From: Gibbula magus
Taxonomy: Eukaryota; Mollusca; Gastropoda; Trochida; Trochidae
Length of the DNA: 64,000 nucleotides
Direction of reading: 5' to 3'
Assembly: GCA_936450465.1 (NCBI GenBank)
Contig: OW388296.1
Coordinates: forward strand, 46,013,250 to 46,077,249
The notes beneath the pieces were generated by a model that did no database searches, was not told where the DNA came from, and saw only the letters and a list, made by a program, of their open reading frames with translations. The stretch's first letter is position 1. Each line of letters starts with the position of its first letter. Position numbers and translations under genes: made by a program. Positions 46,430 to 59,002 of this stretch are shown here, piece after piece.

Positions 46430-49400
46430 CTTAAAGTAATAGTTACTACCATAGTTTCAGAGTTGTATCGGGAAATATCAGGACAGTTTGTCAGATAGGT
46501 GCTCGAGGACAAACTGACATATTACTTATCGGGATTAAATGGAACTGTATTGTGCACTTAGCGTAATACTAATTGTAACACGTACGTAATGCAAGGACTT
46601 GGATTCGACTTATGCTATGGTTTGCACAGAGCAAAAGGTATAATGTTAGATGTTTTTGTTTATCTTATCTTACGCTTTCATATTTATCTTAGTTAAACTG
46701 CTCAGTGACGGAGGAAAGAGCATTGCCATGGGAGACTACAGTCCAACCTGGAAGTTACACAGGAAGATCGCTACAAAAGCTCTTAGGTATGACAGGTTCC
46801 ATTTTCATCATAAACGGGATTTGCTTTACAATATCGAATAAAAGGTTACAGGTAAGACTTTAGTAATAATATGTAAAAACATCATGAACTGATGTTTGCT
46901 TTGTGTATTGTCCGCCGCCGCAACGCGGAACGGGGGACTATGTATTCAGTGGCGTACGTACGAACGTACGTCCGTACGTCACATTTCTTGATATGATATC
47001 TCATGAAGCGTTGCACCAAAGTCTTTAAATTTGGTGTCACCCTACATTGTTTACGCGATATCTGATAAAGCGTTGCATCCAAAGTCTTCAAATTAGGTGT
47101 CATCCTACATTGGGGGAAGACGCAGACACCAGTGTGTTTTAGTGACCTTGACCTTATTTTTAAGGTCACCGTGAAACTTAACAATTAACCAACTCTTGTT
47201 AACGCGATATATCATGACTGGCTGGACCCGAAGTCTTCAAATTTGGTGTCAGCCTATATTGTGGGATGACGCAGACACCAGTCGATTTTGGGGACCTTGA
47301 ACGTATTTTCAAGGTCACCGCGACACTTTGATCACTTTTCTAACTCTTGTTAACGCGATATATCATGACTGGTTGGACCCAAAGTCTTCAAGTTTGGTAT
47401 CGGCTTATAGTGTGGGATGACGCAGACACCAGTCTATTTTGGTGACCTTAACCTTATTTTCAAGGTCACCACAACACTTTGACCACTTTTTTTAACTCTT
47501 GATTACGCGATATCTCATAAGCCTTACATCCAAAGTCTTCAAATTATGTGTCAGCCTATAGGGGAAGACGCAGACACCAGTCGATTTTGCTGACATTGAC
47601 ATTATTGTCAAGGTCACCGCGACACTTTGACCACTTTTCAAACTCTTGTTAACGCTCATCATCATGACACTTTTTACCAGTAATGCAATATATGAAGTAG
47701 CTCATTTTGACCAAATGATGTGTCTTTTAAACTCAATGTTACCGGCGGGGGACATTGCCATGTTAGTGGCAAACACTTGTTCATTTTATAAGGCAAGGGG
47801 ACAATGGATTTGACTGAGAGTAGAAATTTACAGTTAGATCGCTGCAAAAGCTCTCAATTAAGAAATGCGATGTACTACATCTTAAACCGGAGTTCGCTTT
47901 ACATTGGAATCATGTGGCTGAGACTATAGACATGATGTCGGTTCAAAAGGTTTCAAATACGACATCAGATTTCTGCCTCATAACCCAGATTATGCATTGC
48001 AATATAATGAATCTTGGTGTATACAAAGTAAGATCGCTTAAAAAGACAACAGGCAAATAAACGCCGGGCAAATGCATTTCAAAACTAGGTACAAATTGGA
48101 CTAGGGTTATTTAAAGGAAGATCGCTTAAAAACTGTCGGCTAATACATTGGGGATATTGTCAGAAATATTCATTGAAAGTAAGTTAGCAATGGGTAAGAA
48201 GTATTTGAAGGGAGATCACTTCAAAATCTGTCGGGTAATACATTGGGGATATTGACAGAAGTTTACAATCATTTAAATTAAGTTAGCAATGGGACAGAGG
48301 TTTTTGAAGGGAAATCACTTCAATATCATTAGGGCAATACATTGGCAATATTGACAGACATTTCCATTTGAAGTAAGTTAGCAATGGGTAAGACAACAGG
48401 CATATACAGGGGATTAAACCTTGCAAAACTAGGTACGAATGGGACTAGAGTTATTCGAAGGAAGGTCGCTTAAAAATATTTCCGGTAATACATTGGGGAT
48501 ATTGACAGAAATTTACAATCATTTAAATTAAGTTAGCAATGGGACAGAGGTATTTGAAGGGAAATCACTTCAAAATCATTAGGGCAATACATATTTCGGG
48601 TAATGCATTGGGGATATTAACGGGAATATGCATTGTAAGTTACCAATAAATTGTGGAGTATACAAAAAAAATCGCTTTGAAAGCTATTAGTAAGACAACA
48701 GGAATATTAACGGGAGTATGCAGTGCAAGACTAGATATCAATGGAATCTTCAAAAGCTTGCAGGTGATACATTGGGGATATCAACGGGAATGAGCATTGC
48801 CAGATAAATTACCAATGAGTTTGAGAGTATACAAAGGAATATTGCTTCCAAATCTTCAGCAAATACACCAAGGGAGTAGGTCAAGATCAAGATCAAGAGG
48901 TCCGGGGTTCGAATCCCGCCGGGGGCAATGGCAACTTTGTCTGCAGTAGAGAACTGTTCTACATGCAGTAAGGTTTGGGTACAATGCTACACTGTATTTC
49001 AGTGTAGTACCACCCATGGTAATCTAATTCCAGCCGATGCTCGCAAGTTTCACCTCAATGCATAGCCATCATGGCGTTGCGGGCTTTCTCCCTGCCGTAA
49101 TACTAGCAGCCGTGATATAAGTGAAATATTCTTGAAAGCGACGTTAAACTCTAACTCACCTCACCTCATAGGGAGTATACGTTGCTAGACAAGGTATCAG
49201 TGGGACTGGGCGGACAGACAGACAGACAGATTGTTTATTGTAAGTCTCGCCTCAGTATTACATTAAAAATACGTACATAGATAAAATAAATGCCTGTTAA
49301 AAGTGATGAGCCACCCTGTAAAAGGGTTATAAGAAAATATGACACTTAAAACGAGGTCGATATATCTTATAAACATACATCAGTCACATAAAAAATAAAC

Positions 49401-52400
49401 ATTGAAAGGAATATAAAGGATTAAATATAAAATTGAAATAAAAGAATTAAGAACTTATCACAAATTAGACATTATATAAAAGGGTGTTACGAAGGTCTAA
49501 AATATTTTGCAGGTCTTTGCAGTTTATAAAAAACATCTTCGGGTGAGGAGAGTATAAAACCGACTTTCTTGATATCACGCAGGTTTAAAATGACTGGGAA
49601 AGCTAAAATACATCTGTTGTAAAGGACAGCCCTGTGTTCCTCGTAAATAGGACAATGTAATAAGACATGCGCTTCATCTTCGACTGAGTTGACACAGAAA
49701 GAGTGTATACACAAGAAGATCACTGTTACTGTTACTGTACTGTACTGGTATTGTTCAACACACTTGAAAGCTCTTTCATTGGTATTGATTTAATGTTATT
49801 TTTTGAGTATCATGTATTGCAGGTATTACATGGGAGGACGACAACTGGAAGAAGGAATAGAAAATTCTCTCGCTAAGGGCGTGGAGCTGATACAACAACA
49901 GACGGGACCTTTTGATCCTACTATTGCCATAAACCTGATCGTTTTCAACATCTTGAACAACATCTGCTTCAGTTTCAGGTACCATTGTCATAGAAAATGT
50001 ATATCCGTTTTAAGATGTTTATGTCATTTTCTTTTTCAAAAATTTTAAATTAATTATATTTATTTATTCTCTTCTTTATTCAATGCATCATGGTTAAATT
50101 AGTATCCCCAGCCGAAACGAAATTTGCGGGGATATACATGGACGATGACTTCCGTCCGTCTGTGTGTCCGAGTGTGTCGTCTCCGGACATACATTTGCGA
50201 TAATTTTGACTAGAAAGTTGGTATTTTCTTCAATCAAATTCCCTTTTTGGGATGCGCTTTCTGAGTTTTTAGGTAATTGGCTTCTTTAAACATTTTGCCT
50301 TTTTCATCGAAAGTCAACATACAATTTCGTGTCCGGACCATAACTGAATAAAACGTAGTGTGTGGAACAATCGTCTTGTGTAGATATTCCTTTAGGATTT
50401 CCAACTTAGCCAAGCAACTTAAAATTCAATTTCCTTAAAGCCAAAGCCCAAAAACCGAAACTCTTTTTTTTTTTGGTTTCTCCATGGAACCCATTTTACA
50501 AATTTGAGAACAGAATTTGGATATCTTAAGGCTGAGCTCAATACATTTCGGGAGGAAGGACAGTATTCTTGTTAGTGCCAATGTCTTGATGGCCTTCATG
50601 TATAACAATTCACAACTCTAAAATGTGAGTGATTATATAAAAAGATTGGTTACAAAAAATGATTATTGTTGAATATAACTCACGGCAATAAAACACAGGC
50701 GGCCAATGGGAGCGACAGCGTGCTCTATGAGACAATAAAACATGCTCGTGATTTAGGACGACAGTTAGAGCGTCACATGTAGCAAATGACGTCATATTAT
50801 ACGTCACTGTGATTGTTCAATGCTAGTGAATGGGTTCTACGACGGGAGGCATTCATATTTTCACAAAATAGTTTATACAAACAGCATAATATCTCCACGG
50901 TTTTTATATTTAAGCGAGTAACTGTTTAAGGGCATCTCGTATAAGAAATAGAAGACTCGTTGTTGTGCCTTAACGTATAATACTGCGCCCTTTGTGTTTT
51001 ATGCTCCCTGCTATGATTTATTCAACGATAAAGCACGCCAACTCGTCTTCTATTTCTTAAATAAATTTCCCACTTTCAACACAGGGAGCGAGATGAAGCC
51101 GACTATCCTGGTTGTTCTTGTTACAGCTGCAATGTAGAAGATACATACTATACCGAAATGATGAAGATTCTAGAAGCTGCAAACGCGGAATTTGGGAATG
51201 GCTTCATTGAGGATTTCTTTCCCCCTCTTCGGCTCTTTCCTTCTGCAAAGCTGCGAAAGTTCTTAAGCTATACGAAGACTTACTTCGGGCTAATCAACAG
51301 AAGTATAGACAAACACAAGGAAACGTTTTCAAACGGTATTACAAATAGTCAGTCAAAGGCCAACTACAGTATACAAAACACATTTTGATGAAATACAATG
51401 GTTTGGTGCAATAAATTATCATGAACTGCCATATTTGTTTACAGTTTATGAAATATATACCAGAGACCAATATATGGTCTCTGTATCAACGTATAATTTA
51501 CAATGGTAAACAACGTTACATCGTTATATTTTTGTCAGATGATATTTATTTTTAAGTTCCAAATCTAACATGCATTTCCTTCTTAATCCGTTGTACAGAG
51601 GACATAACATGAGTGTAATCACCGTCTAAAACGGTTGTACATAAAGAACGAAATCTATAGGCATAATATTTATTCTATAATCTTTTCTCATTATTTAAGA
51701 GAAACACACTGTTTGAAACTTAAACTCTTGTCATAACCCCAATTTGTTTTCAAAACTAATGAGCTACATATCCACTTGGCCAATTTTCAGATCATCTCCG
51801 AGACTTTTGCGACGCCATTTTGCTTGCTCAAAAAGAGGCTAGAGAACAAGAAGACCCCGACCTGATGTCACAGATCACAGATGGGCATGTCACGCAAACA
51901 ATTTCAGATATATTTGGAGGTACTGATAGATGTAAAGGGCGTCAAACGTGATCTCATTACCCCCACCTTGCGTTTAGCCAACTTCCCAATGCAAGGCATA
52001 ACTCTTGCCAGTCTCCATTACTGGCTGATTTAGGCCTTGCAGTATTTCCTTAAGATATCTGTGCTTGGAAATCCGGGCCCACTATGCATTGTTTAGGTGC
52101 AGCGATTCACTATCTTGGCACAGCAAAGCGAGGGAAATACTGCAAGGCTTCAATAAGCCAGTAATGGAGACTGGCAAGAGTTATGCCTTGCGTTTGGAAG
52201 TTGGCGTTTAGCGTGAAGGGGGGATTTGACAGCCTTCGTCCGAATGTACGACATGGAGTAACTCAAGCACTAATCACTGGAATCTTTTCATATTATGCAT
52301 TTACCATAGTGAGAGATATGTTCCTACAGAGGTTTTTTACAATGACCTTCATGCCAAGGATTGAGTCAAATTTTTTACTCAGTTTCGAATTGACACCAAC

Positions 52401-55400
52401 TATTTCGTAGCAAGCGTATAAAAAGTTAATTAACTGCAGCGATAAGAACTGGAGAGAGCCATGACTTGAGATGGAAGTTGATATGAATCATTCTTGAATT
52501 AATTCTACATATATATACTCTTTTCTAATCGAGTCATCCCTTCACTCAGTTTTCAATTGAGAAACTGTATGTCTTTGAATGTGTATCCGATGTGTAAGTT
52601 TTCAGTTAATAGCCAAGACGTGTTTAAGGGTGTATAGATACGGGTATGATAAATAACAAAGGATTTGTTTCATTCAATAGTTTTTAATGAAAATAAACAA
52701 TACAGTTTTCTCAACTTTTTTCAGCTGGCATTGACACATCCCGCTTCACTCTGGAGTTCTGCCTTCTGTATCTCGCTGGACATCCCAAGATCCAGGAGAA
52801 ACTCCACAAGGAGATAGATGAGACTATGGGTAGGTGGCAGATTACATTTCCGAGGGGCTTGTGATGTGTTCTGTCCTCTGTCGTATGGTGTTTGTAAGCT
52901 GTTAAAGCTGCTGTAGCACGTTTTTTTTCAAATTTATTATTTTCAAATTTCCCATTGATAATACAAGTTTATGCCAATTATATTTACTTCAGAGGGCAGC
53001 ACATCTTATTACACAAACCTATTATCGGTAGTGGTAATAACGATGTTGTGTATAAAGCACAAATTGCATGGTGGCCATTTAATTGTGAAGACATTTTATT
53101 ATTTCGAATGACAAAAACGATTATTTTTCAAATACATTTCATCGACTTATTTGAGCAAAAAACGTGCTACAGCGCCTTTAACATCCACTACGGGCACCAT
53201 GTCTCGCTTACATGTACATCCCTTGGGAAGTTATTTCGCTAGTCTAAGTTGAAGCTTAAATGTCATAACCTACAAATGTACATCTACATGTACGCAGGGT
53301 GGTTATAACCGATATAAAATATGGTCGGTTATGAGATGTTCATCTAACGCAAATAAATTATCGTTATCAATATTTACAAACAACGAAAGTGGGATTCGAA
53401 ACTGTAACCTTAACTTTATATTGTCATCAATGTCAGCCAGTGTACATTCTGTTGAGTCATGTCTGTATCGAACGGATATATAAAGATTATTGCCGCGGTG
53501 TGATTTTTTGCATTGCCCGAGCGAGAGCGAGGGTAATACACATATTTGCAAGAGTTTTGTAAAAGTCATATGGCACAGTTTCGAGTGTAATAATGTCTTT
53601 TTCACCCCTCTAGTCTATTTTTTGTTCCACAGGGTCTCGAGTTTACCCACGACTATCAGACAGAGAAAATCTGACATACACAGATGCAGTGTTGCACGAA
53701 GTTATGAGGATAACTTCAGTTACTCCACTCTCTGTCCCCCACACAACGATCTGTGACACGATGATTGGTGAGTTTACAACGCTGAAAACAATTGTCTATG
53801 CATTTCTAAGTAGATTTCCCACCAGATGTCTCTTCTCAGCCCTTGCAGTTACAAGATAATTGTTGCAGGAGTGAGACGTTTTTGAGCATTTTAAACCAGC
53901 ATATGATCAAGAGACTATGACTCTTTGTATGTATGGCCTGATTATTGCACTAAAACATTATTGTGGTATGAACATGTGTAAGGTGACACTGTATTTGAAA
54001 ATTGATTGATGATTAAAGAAATATAACAATGAAGTAGTCATAATAATCTATAGGCAAACGCGCATGTTATTATACATTTATTAATGACATTTAACACATT
54101 GTGGAGAATGTGATGAAAACAGTCCATCAATTATTGAGATTGAGTATTTCTTTTTATTATTATTTTACATTTGTCCGCAAGATTCAGCGAAAACGGCTGA
54201 AGCAAAGGCAACCATATTTTACATGCTAAAACCTTTTATCTGCAATAGATCTAGAAGTTTGAATCTTTTCGGCTCAATTGGTTCGGTCATTAACGGTCCA
54301 GTTGGAATCAAATTACAATTTTTAACATAGAAAACATTCAATATGTAACCTTTTTAAGAAGATGCGACATGACAAAACCAGTAAAAAAGTAAATCATGGC
54401 GAATTCGTACGTCACATGATTTAACCGCCATTTTGATTTTAGACACATTCTCTCATTTTCCGACCCCATGCACCTTTGACAATCTTCTCCTCTGAGGATA
54501 CTCACATCTAAGTGTTGAAACTTGCCTATATGTGACGCCGAAGGGCTTGAAATATTGGTGATTAAACGATAGTCAAATGCATTTGTGAACTCCTGATACA
54601 TTTTTCAAAGTGATCATTCAAAGTCAGGCAATTTTCGAAAATCACAAAATTCCAGGGGAGATAACTCAAAACCCTACCCACCGAATTTTAAGATTTTTTT
54701 CAGGAAAGTTTGTGTCCTTATGAGTCAATATTAAAATCGATTTTCATTTCTGGTCATAATTAAGAATGAAACATTTTAACACATGACATAACACACAATA
54801 ACACTGCACGCAAAACATTGAATCATGACGAATTCGTAGGTCAAGTGGTTGAGCCACCATTTTGATTTTCTTTCCACTTAGTCTTGTTTAATAATGACAT
54901 GTGATATGTAATTCTCGGAGAGTCTAGAGATATGCTAGTGACCGCAACCTTTTTTTAAAAGATGAGTAATAACAATCGGAATATTCAATTCAATTCATTA
55001 TATTATATCAAATAATTGAAGTTTTTATGAGCTGAATACTTATCGTCGCTTGCAATGATATTTAATTTAATTTGACTGAAAGCAGTATGTTGGCCGGTGG
55101 AAGGCGATCTTTCCTCAGCTTGGTGAATAGACATATGGTTATTCTTCAACAATATAGTGTTAGTTTCTTTATGAATAGTGTGTGTGCATGGGTAGTGTTC
55201 TACTTCCCATCTCATTTTGAAATTTGCTACGCACGTTGCTTCTGGGTCACCATATTGATCATCGTGAAACGGAATTATGTTGAAGTAAATGGATAAAGTA
55301 TGAACCGCAAGGCCATCTTTCATGTCAAACGTTGTAAGTGATGTTCATTTATCGAGAGTTACTCACTGTTGGCCTAACTTACTGCAGAATACTAGTCGAT

Positions 55401-56139
55401 TCAGTATAGTGAAGAAATAAAGGTGAAAGTAGCAATTTCTGATCGAAAATAGGTCAAGGTTGGCGCCAATCGAAACCTAGTTTTGAAAACTTATCTGCAA
55501 CATACAAAAATAGAGAGTTTCGGTTGGTAATTTTAAAAGGCCATATAACGACTGGGCGTGTAGTTTCGGTTTCTATACATGTACACAAGGCTGCTGCCCA
55601 ATTTAATTGGACAAAATAATTATCAAATTTGGATATTGGGTATGAACATGCAAGTTTAATGAATTATTGAACTGAAATTAGCACAATTGGTATTTTGATA
55701 CATATTAAAGCCATATGAATGTCCCTTTTGGATAAAATGACAAGCAAATAATTGTTTGAATTAACCAACTTTTTTTGCCATTTATCTTTTAGGTGAATAC
55801 GATATCCCGAAGGATACAATCATACTAATCAACCAGTATGCAATGCATCATGACCGGAAGAGCTGGGGTGACCCGGAAGTGTTCCGACCTGAAAGGTTTC
55901 TGGACGAGAATGGCAAGATGGCCCCCAAGCCTGACAGTTGGCTGCCGTTCTCTGCAGGAAGAAGAGTATGCCTCGGTGAAAGTGTTGCCAAGCCAGAGCT
56001 TCATTTGCTTCTTGCCGGAATACTGAGGCAGTTTAAAGTTTCCCCACCAGAAGGGGAGAAAATCACTTATGAGGTTAAGGGGGGATCATTCGTGAGAATC
56101 GCAAAAGATTTCAAGCTTTTGTTTGAATCAAGGTTATAA
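43922..56139 (+). CDS. Cytochrome P450 gene 2 (CYP2 clan), 10 exons
   Basis: Exons: 43922-44123, 44718-44795, 45959-46057, 46693-46786, 49823-49978, 51127-51335, 51791-51919, 52725-52829, 53633-53767 and 55793-56139. Every exon has the same length and phase as in gene 1, all introns are GT-AG, and the product is 517 residues. All P450 signatures sit at the gene 1 positions: the anchor, PPGPRGWP, W146/R150, AGIDTS 323-328, E380/R383, FRPERF and Cys462. About 52 residues differ from gene 1. Of these, 18 are among the 70 residues of exon 6 (210-279), the F-G region that lines the substrate channel in CYP2-clan enzymes. An in-frame ATG seven codons earlier (43901) exists; 43922 is preferred because it matches the gene 1 start. 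A possible AATAAA is at 56681. A tandem array of start-region copies lies immediately upstream. Confidence 0.93.
44236..44532 (+). repeat. Tandem duplication in gene 2 intron 1
   Basis: Two adjacent units of about 147 bp share 'aactttgaactta', 'cattttatgaaa', 'gatgataatgcc'-like text ('gataatgccgttcagcaaat') and 'tgtgat.gtttc'. Gene 1 intron 1 has one diverged copy. Confidence 0.7.
44893..45006. mobile_element. Fold-back MITE FB1, short copy, intron 2
   Basis: A 114-bp near-perfect palindrome with tip CATCCTCGGTTACCCAGGG and centre 'cacccatgggtg'. It is the same family as 3632-4020, with the middle of the arms deleted. Confidence 0.75.
45010..45830. repeat. GTGACCTTGA-type repeat in gene 2 intron 2
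   Basis: Units of 'cgggatatctcaagaacc', 'gattagattttggtgacc' and 'tcaaggtcacagcgga' match those in gene 1 intron 2. Near 45376-45420 there is an extra 'cgccgcgcgtttagcgcg' hairpin head and a 'gtgaccttgaccttcatttc' unit. Confidence 0.65.
46292..46440 (+). repeat. MITE end fragment and (TATG)n tract, intron 3
   Basis: TTAAAGGCGCTGTAGCACG matches the fragment in gene 1 intron 3. It is followed by TATG/TACA-rich microsatellite sequence to about 46430. Confidence 0.55.
46787..48860 (+). repeat. Array of decayed exon-4 edges, gene 2 intron 4
   Basis: One copy lies just after the exon ('aaaggttacaggtaagac', about 46840). About ten more span 47820-48860, at spacing near 90-100 bp where regular. Examples: 47836 (AGATCGCTGCAAAAGCTCTC), 48113 (AAAGGAAGATCGCTTAAAAA), 48206, 48306, 48458, 48556 and 48670. 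Connecting sequence repeats 'aatacattggggatattgac' and 'aagttagcaatggg'. It lies at the same place as the gene 1 array but with different copy details. Confidence 0.7.
46905..47790. repeat. GGGGGAC-type repeat inserted in intron 4
   Basis: It starts with a hairpin head (GTCCGCCGCC...GGGGGACTATG) and holds about five units of 'aactcttgttaacgcgatat', 'gacgcagacaccagt' and 'ttcaaggtcaccgcgaca'. It closes with 'accggcgggggacattgc'. It separates the first exon-4-like copy from the rest of the array in gene 2. Confidence 0.65.
48870..49170 (+). repeat. tRNA-derived SINE with conserved tail, intron 4
   Basis: It has a B-box core GGTTCGAATCCC near 48906, then 'agagaactgttctacatgca' and 'aaggtttggg'. 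The 3' part has 'tgtgatataagtgaaatattc'-like text and 'gaaagcgacgttaaactc'. That resembles the conserved 3' domain of molluscan SINEs, as I recall it. The A box is missing or very degenerate. Confidence 0.65.
49208..49723 (-). pseudogene. LINE fragment with (CTGT)n tail, intron 4
   Basis: The minus frame reads CVNSVEDEAHVLLHCPIYEE, the cysteine-histidine tail found after reverse transcriptase in many non-LTR elements. Downstream, on the same strand, the sequence ends 'gaggcgagacttacaataaa' and a CTGT repeat. The catalytic domain is absent. Confidence 0.65.
50100..50640. repeat. Interspersed repeat in gene 2 intron 5
   Basis: It starts with the hairpin CCCCAGCCGAAACG...TTTGCGGGGAT and contains 'gtgtgtggaacaatcgtc' and 'ccatggaacccattttacaa'. 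Gene 1 intron 5 has a 5'-shortened relative at 27290-27480. Part of it also appears at 11160-11290. Confidence 0.6.
51975..52205. mobile_element. Fold-back element in gene 2 intron 7
   Basis: 'aaggcataactcttgccagt', 'ctccattactggc' and 'ccttgcagtatttcc' at 51990-52050 are mirrored at 52129-52195. The outer tips are 'caacttcc' and 'ggaagttg'. Confidence 0.75.
52902..53181 (-). mobile_element. TTAA MITE, reverse copy, gene 2 intron 8
   Basis: TTAAAGCTGCTGTAGCACG on the left and CGTGCTACAGCGCCTTTAA on the right. It is shorter than the consensus because the 'cttcggaaaatc' segment is deleted. Confidence 0.75.
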
Positions 56140-56253
56140 GATAACATCTGGACAAAGTTCAATATGTTTTCTGGATATGTAGGCTATGCCTTATACATGG
56201 ATTATACTTGCCTTATACATACCTCATACATGTCTTATACATGCCCAATGGGC

Positions 56254-56560
56254 GGATCATTTCTGAATATTGGAAGAGAATGAAATATTTTGTTGTAATC
56301 AAGGTTGTGATGTTTTATCTTCAGACGTAGGCCATGCCTTATACACTCCCAAATGAAGATCATTTCTGAGAATAGCATAACAATAAGATGTTGTCACATA
56401 ATATCTATATTGTATATATCAGACATATATATACTGGCTTGAATGTCATATGTAATACATATCCCTATTATGAGTCTAAGGCAGATCATCACTAAAGATT
56501 CCACGCCTTTGGCCGAATCAAGATTATAATATAATATCTGAATATGAAGTACCGTATATA
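56254..56560 (+). repeat. Decayed copies of exon 10 end and stop region
   Basis: The true end of exon 10 reads GGATCATTCGTGAGAATCGC ... GTTTGAATCAAGGTTATAA, then 'gtaggctatgccttatac'. Copy 1 (56254-56345) has GGATCATTTCTGAATATTGG, TTGTAATCAAGGTTGTGA and 'gtaggccatgccttatac'. Copy 2 (56357-56460) has AGATCATTTCTGAGAATAGC. Copy 3 (56483-56560) has AGATCATCACTAAAGATTCC and GCCGAATCAAGATTATAATA. None can encode the missing protein end. Confidence 0.75.
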
Positions 56561-58540
56561 CCTAAATGTTGTTCATTCCTACTATGAGCCCATGGGCGAC
56601 TTATTATCGTCATATATCCTTAACGAATATGTTAGGGATATTGGAATTGTTATGGTTGATGATCTAACATTGTGTCAAAGAATAAATATATCAGAAAAAT
56701 ACTATTTAAATTTCAAAATTTACATAACACCCTAATTACTTTTGTCCAGAATAGCATCGAACACCTACATGTAGTAAGCAAATAAGTAGAATGTTTGAAT
56801 ATTTAAACAATCCGTTATTCGTTATTCAAGTAACTAGTAAGAAGAGAAGTTGATTGTTTGAAAATCAGATATTCGTTATTCGAATAACGAATCCACCTCC
56901 AACTTCAGGGATCTCCCTTAGGAGATGGAGGTCACATGGCTTGAAAATCATGTATAGGTATTTTGTTATAAAATATAAATATAATATTTGGCGTTGCCAA
57001 TGTCAACACTATGATGCATAATGACAGAAGTGGTGTATATAGCATATGAGTATTGTGATAGTAAGCTGACATTTAGTGTACACCTACTTATGTCAATCAT
57101 GTATCTTTTTTATACAATGGACATCGAACGTGTTGTGACTTCAAACAGAACCGCCTTCTCTGTATATAAACAACATTGTGTCATCTGTGTCATTTTGGCA
57201 CCTAGCTCCCCATTTGAGAAAACAAGTGAATGTATTTTCGTGACGTCATTTACACAGTCTCTGTTTCAATATACAGAATTTATCATAAATAAATCTAAGG
57301 AAAATTGGATAAATGCGCAACTTGATTGTTTACGATTGGATAAAACAGATACACATTTGCCACAAGTAGGAGTATACCAGTTATCACCAAACTCGGCTGT
57401 AGCCTCGGATATGTGAACATTCGCTTGTATATTGAATAAGAAACTTTTGCCACCGTGATCTATCCCGCATAATGTTAATTTAAGAAACTTAAAACTATTT
57501 CTCGTGAAATCTTTTAGCAAGAAAATACAATGACACTTTCATTCATAAATGTGTCGTGGAAGAATGAAAACTTTATTCATAGTCATCTTCGACATTTTGG
57601 TTAGAATCAATTTATATCATATTTTTTCTGATGTTTGTACTGTTCTTACATTCTTATGTTAGTTACCTTTTCTACAGTTAATAGTGTCACCTAATCATAC
57701 GTTTGAACTATACATGTGTGTTTCGAGTAAAATTCGTACATTAGTAATCAACTGTTCAATATATTTAACATATGTATCGTTGTACATAATAAAACCCGAA
57801 TAAATCTGTTGCATAAGTGTTGCTAGGTTTTACAATGTTCATTGTTTACAAATATGAGTAATAAAGACCATTTTGGCAATGAATAATACACACAAATTTG
57901 CAAATATAAATACAAACACGTAATCGTCTAAAACGAAAAGTGCACGATCACCAAAAAACACTAATACTTTTTGCTGACAAGTAGGTTTGTATATTTAATT
58001 TGGGCAATACCGTCACCCTGGTGGAGAGTCTCACCGCTACACTGCAACACTGCAAACACTGCGAAAACGAGGGTCATGTGCACGCCGTCGTATATTTACT
58101 AAAGCTATAAATCTGGGGTCCTATCAGTAGCCACAACGTTACGGTCAAGTAGGTGAGTCTGATCCAAAGTCTCCACTGATATTTCAACACAGAACAAATG
58201 CTGATTCAGTTGTAAGCGTAACCGACAAGGAGTATAAGATCGCGGGAAAGTCTCAATACCTCACAGACGACTGAATGCTCTGTCGGTGAATGCAAGGCCG
58301 ACTGGGCGCTCTAATAGTGCATGTTCGATTGCCCGTTGTTCTGTTAGCGGGCGCTCTATCAGACTGCATCTAATAACAGAGGGCGGCGAATGTAAGTAAT
58401 AAAATTGATCGACATGTTGTCCGTTTCTGAAGTTTTAATGTCGGCAATGGTTCTGTGGAACAACGAAACACCGATGTTTTATTATGCAATCGCTTGACGT
58501 TATGCTTCCTTGTTTCAATGACGAATACTGTAAATAAAAT
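56561..58540. other. No gene recognised
   Basis: A 131-codon frame at 57021-57416 shows no domain or splice context that I recognise. The AATAAA at 56681 may serve gene 2. Confidence 0.5.
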
Positions 58541-59002
58541 ACTTCCGGGCAAAAGAAAGTTGGTTCTGTCATGTTATGATGTTCAATTATAAATATCTTA
58601 AGTTTTCGACGTCGCAGTCTAAAACTGAATAGTGCAGGCGTGTTGTCACCAGTCAAAAATATGAAATTTAAAAAAATAATTTAGTAATTGTTCTAAAGTT
58701 GATCTGGATAAAACACAAATGTTCATCGACATATAAAATATATGTGAAGACCAATACATGTGCCTCATTCTGCACACATTTACAACATTTTAAGCATGGT
58801 AGGGGTCATGTTGTTGTAATTATCATTCCTTACCCCTGTCCACATTACACAAATCTGTTTTAACTAAAATTAACCATTCACCAATAAATTCATTCAAACT
58901 ACTGTTAAAATATAAGTGTCATTCCATCGTGCCATAATAAAATGCATCTCATTTTGAATTATTCGAAACCAACTGAGGTGAGTACTTTCTTTTGCCGGGA
59001 GA
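58541..59002. mobile_element. MITE related to 23628-24122
   Basis: Left terminus ACTTCCGGGCAAAAGAAAGT, right terminus ACTTTCTTTTGCCGGGAG. The interior shares 'gttttcgacgtcg', 'tgttcatcgacatataa' and 'cttacccctgtcca' with the copy before exon 3 of gene 1. Confidence 0.7.

Noticed and set aside
48895..48930. Candidate tRNA gene because of GGTTCGAATCCC
   Set aside because: No acceptor stem, D arm or anticodon arm can be formed; the tail is shared with a second dispersed copy, so it is a SINE.
55003..55323. Frames in gene 2 intron 9 on both strands as a nested gene
   Set aside because: No recognisable domain and no counterpart in gene 1 intron 9.
57021..57416. 131-residue open frame downstream of gene 2
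   Set aside because: No domain, no splice or paralogue support, composition like random AT-rich sequence.
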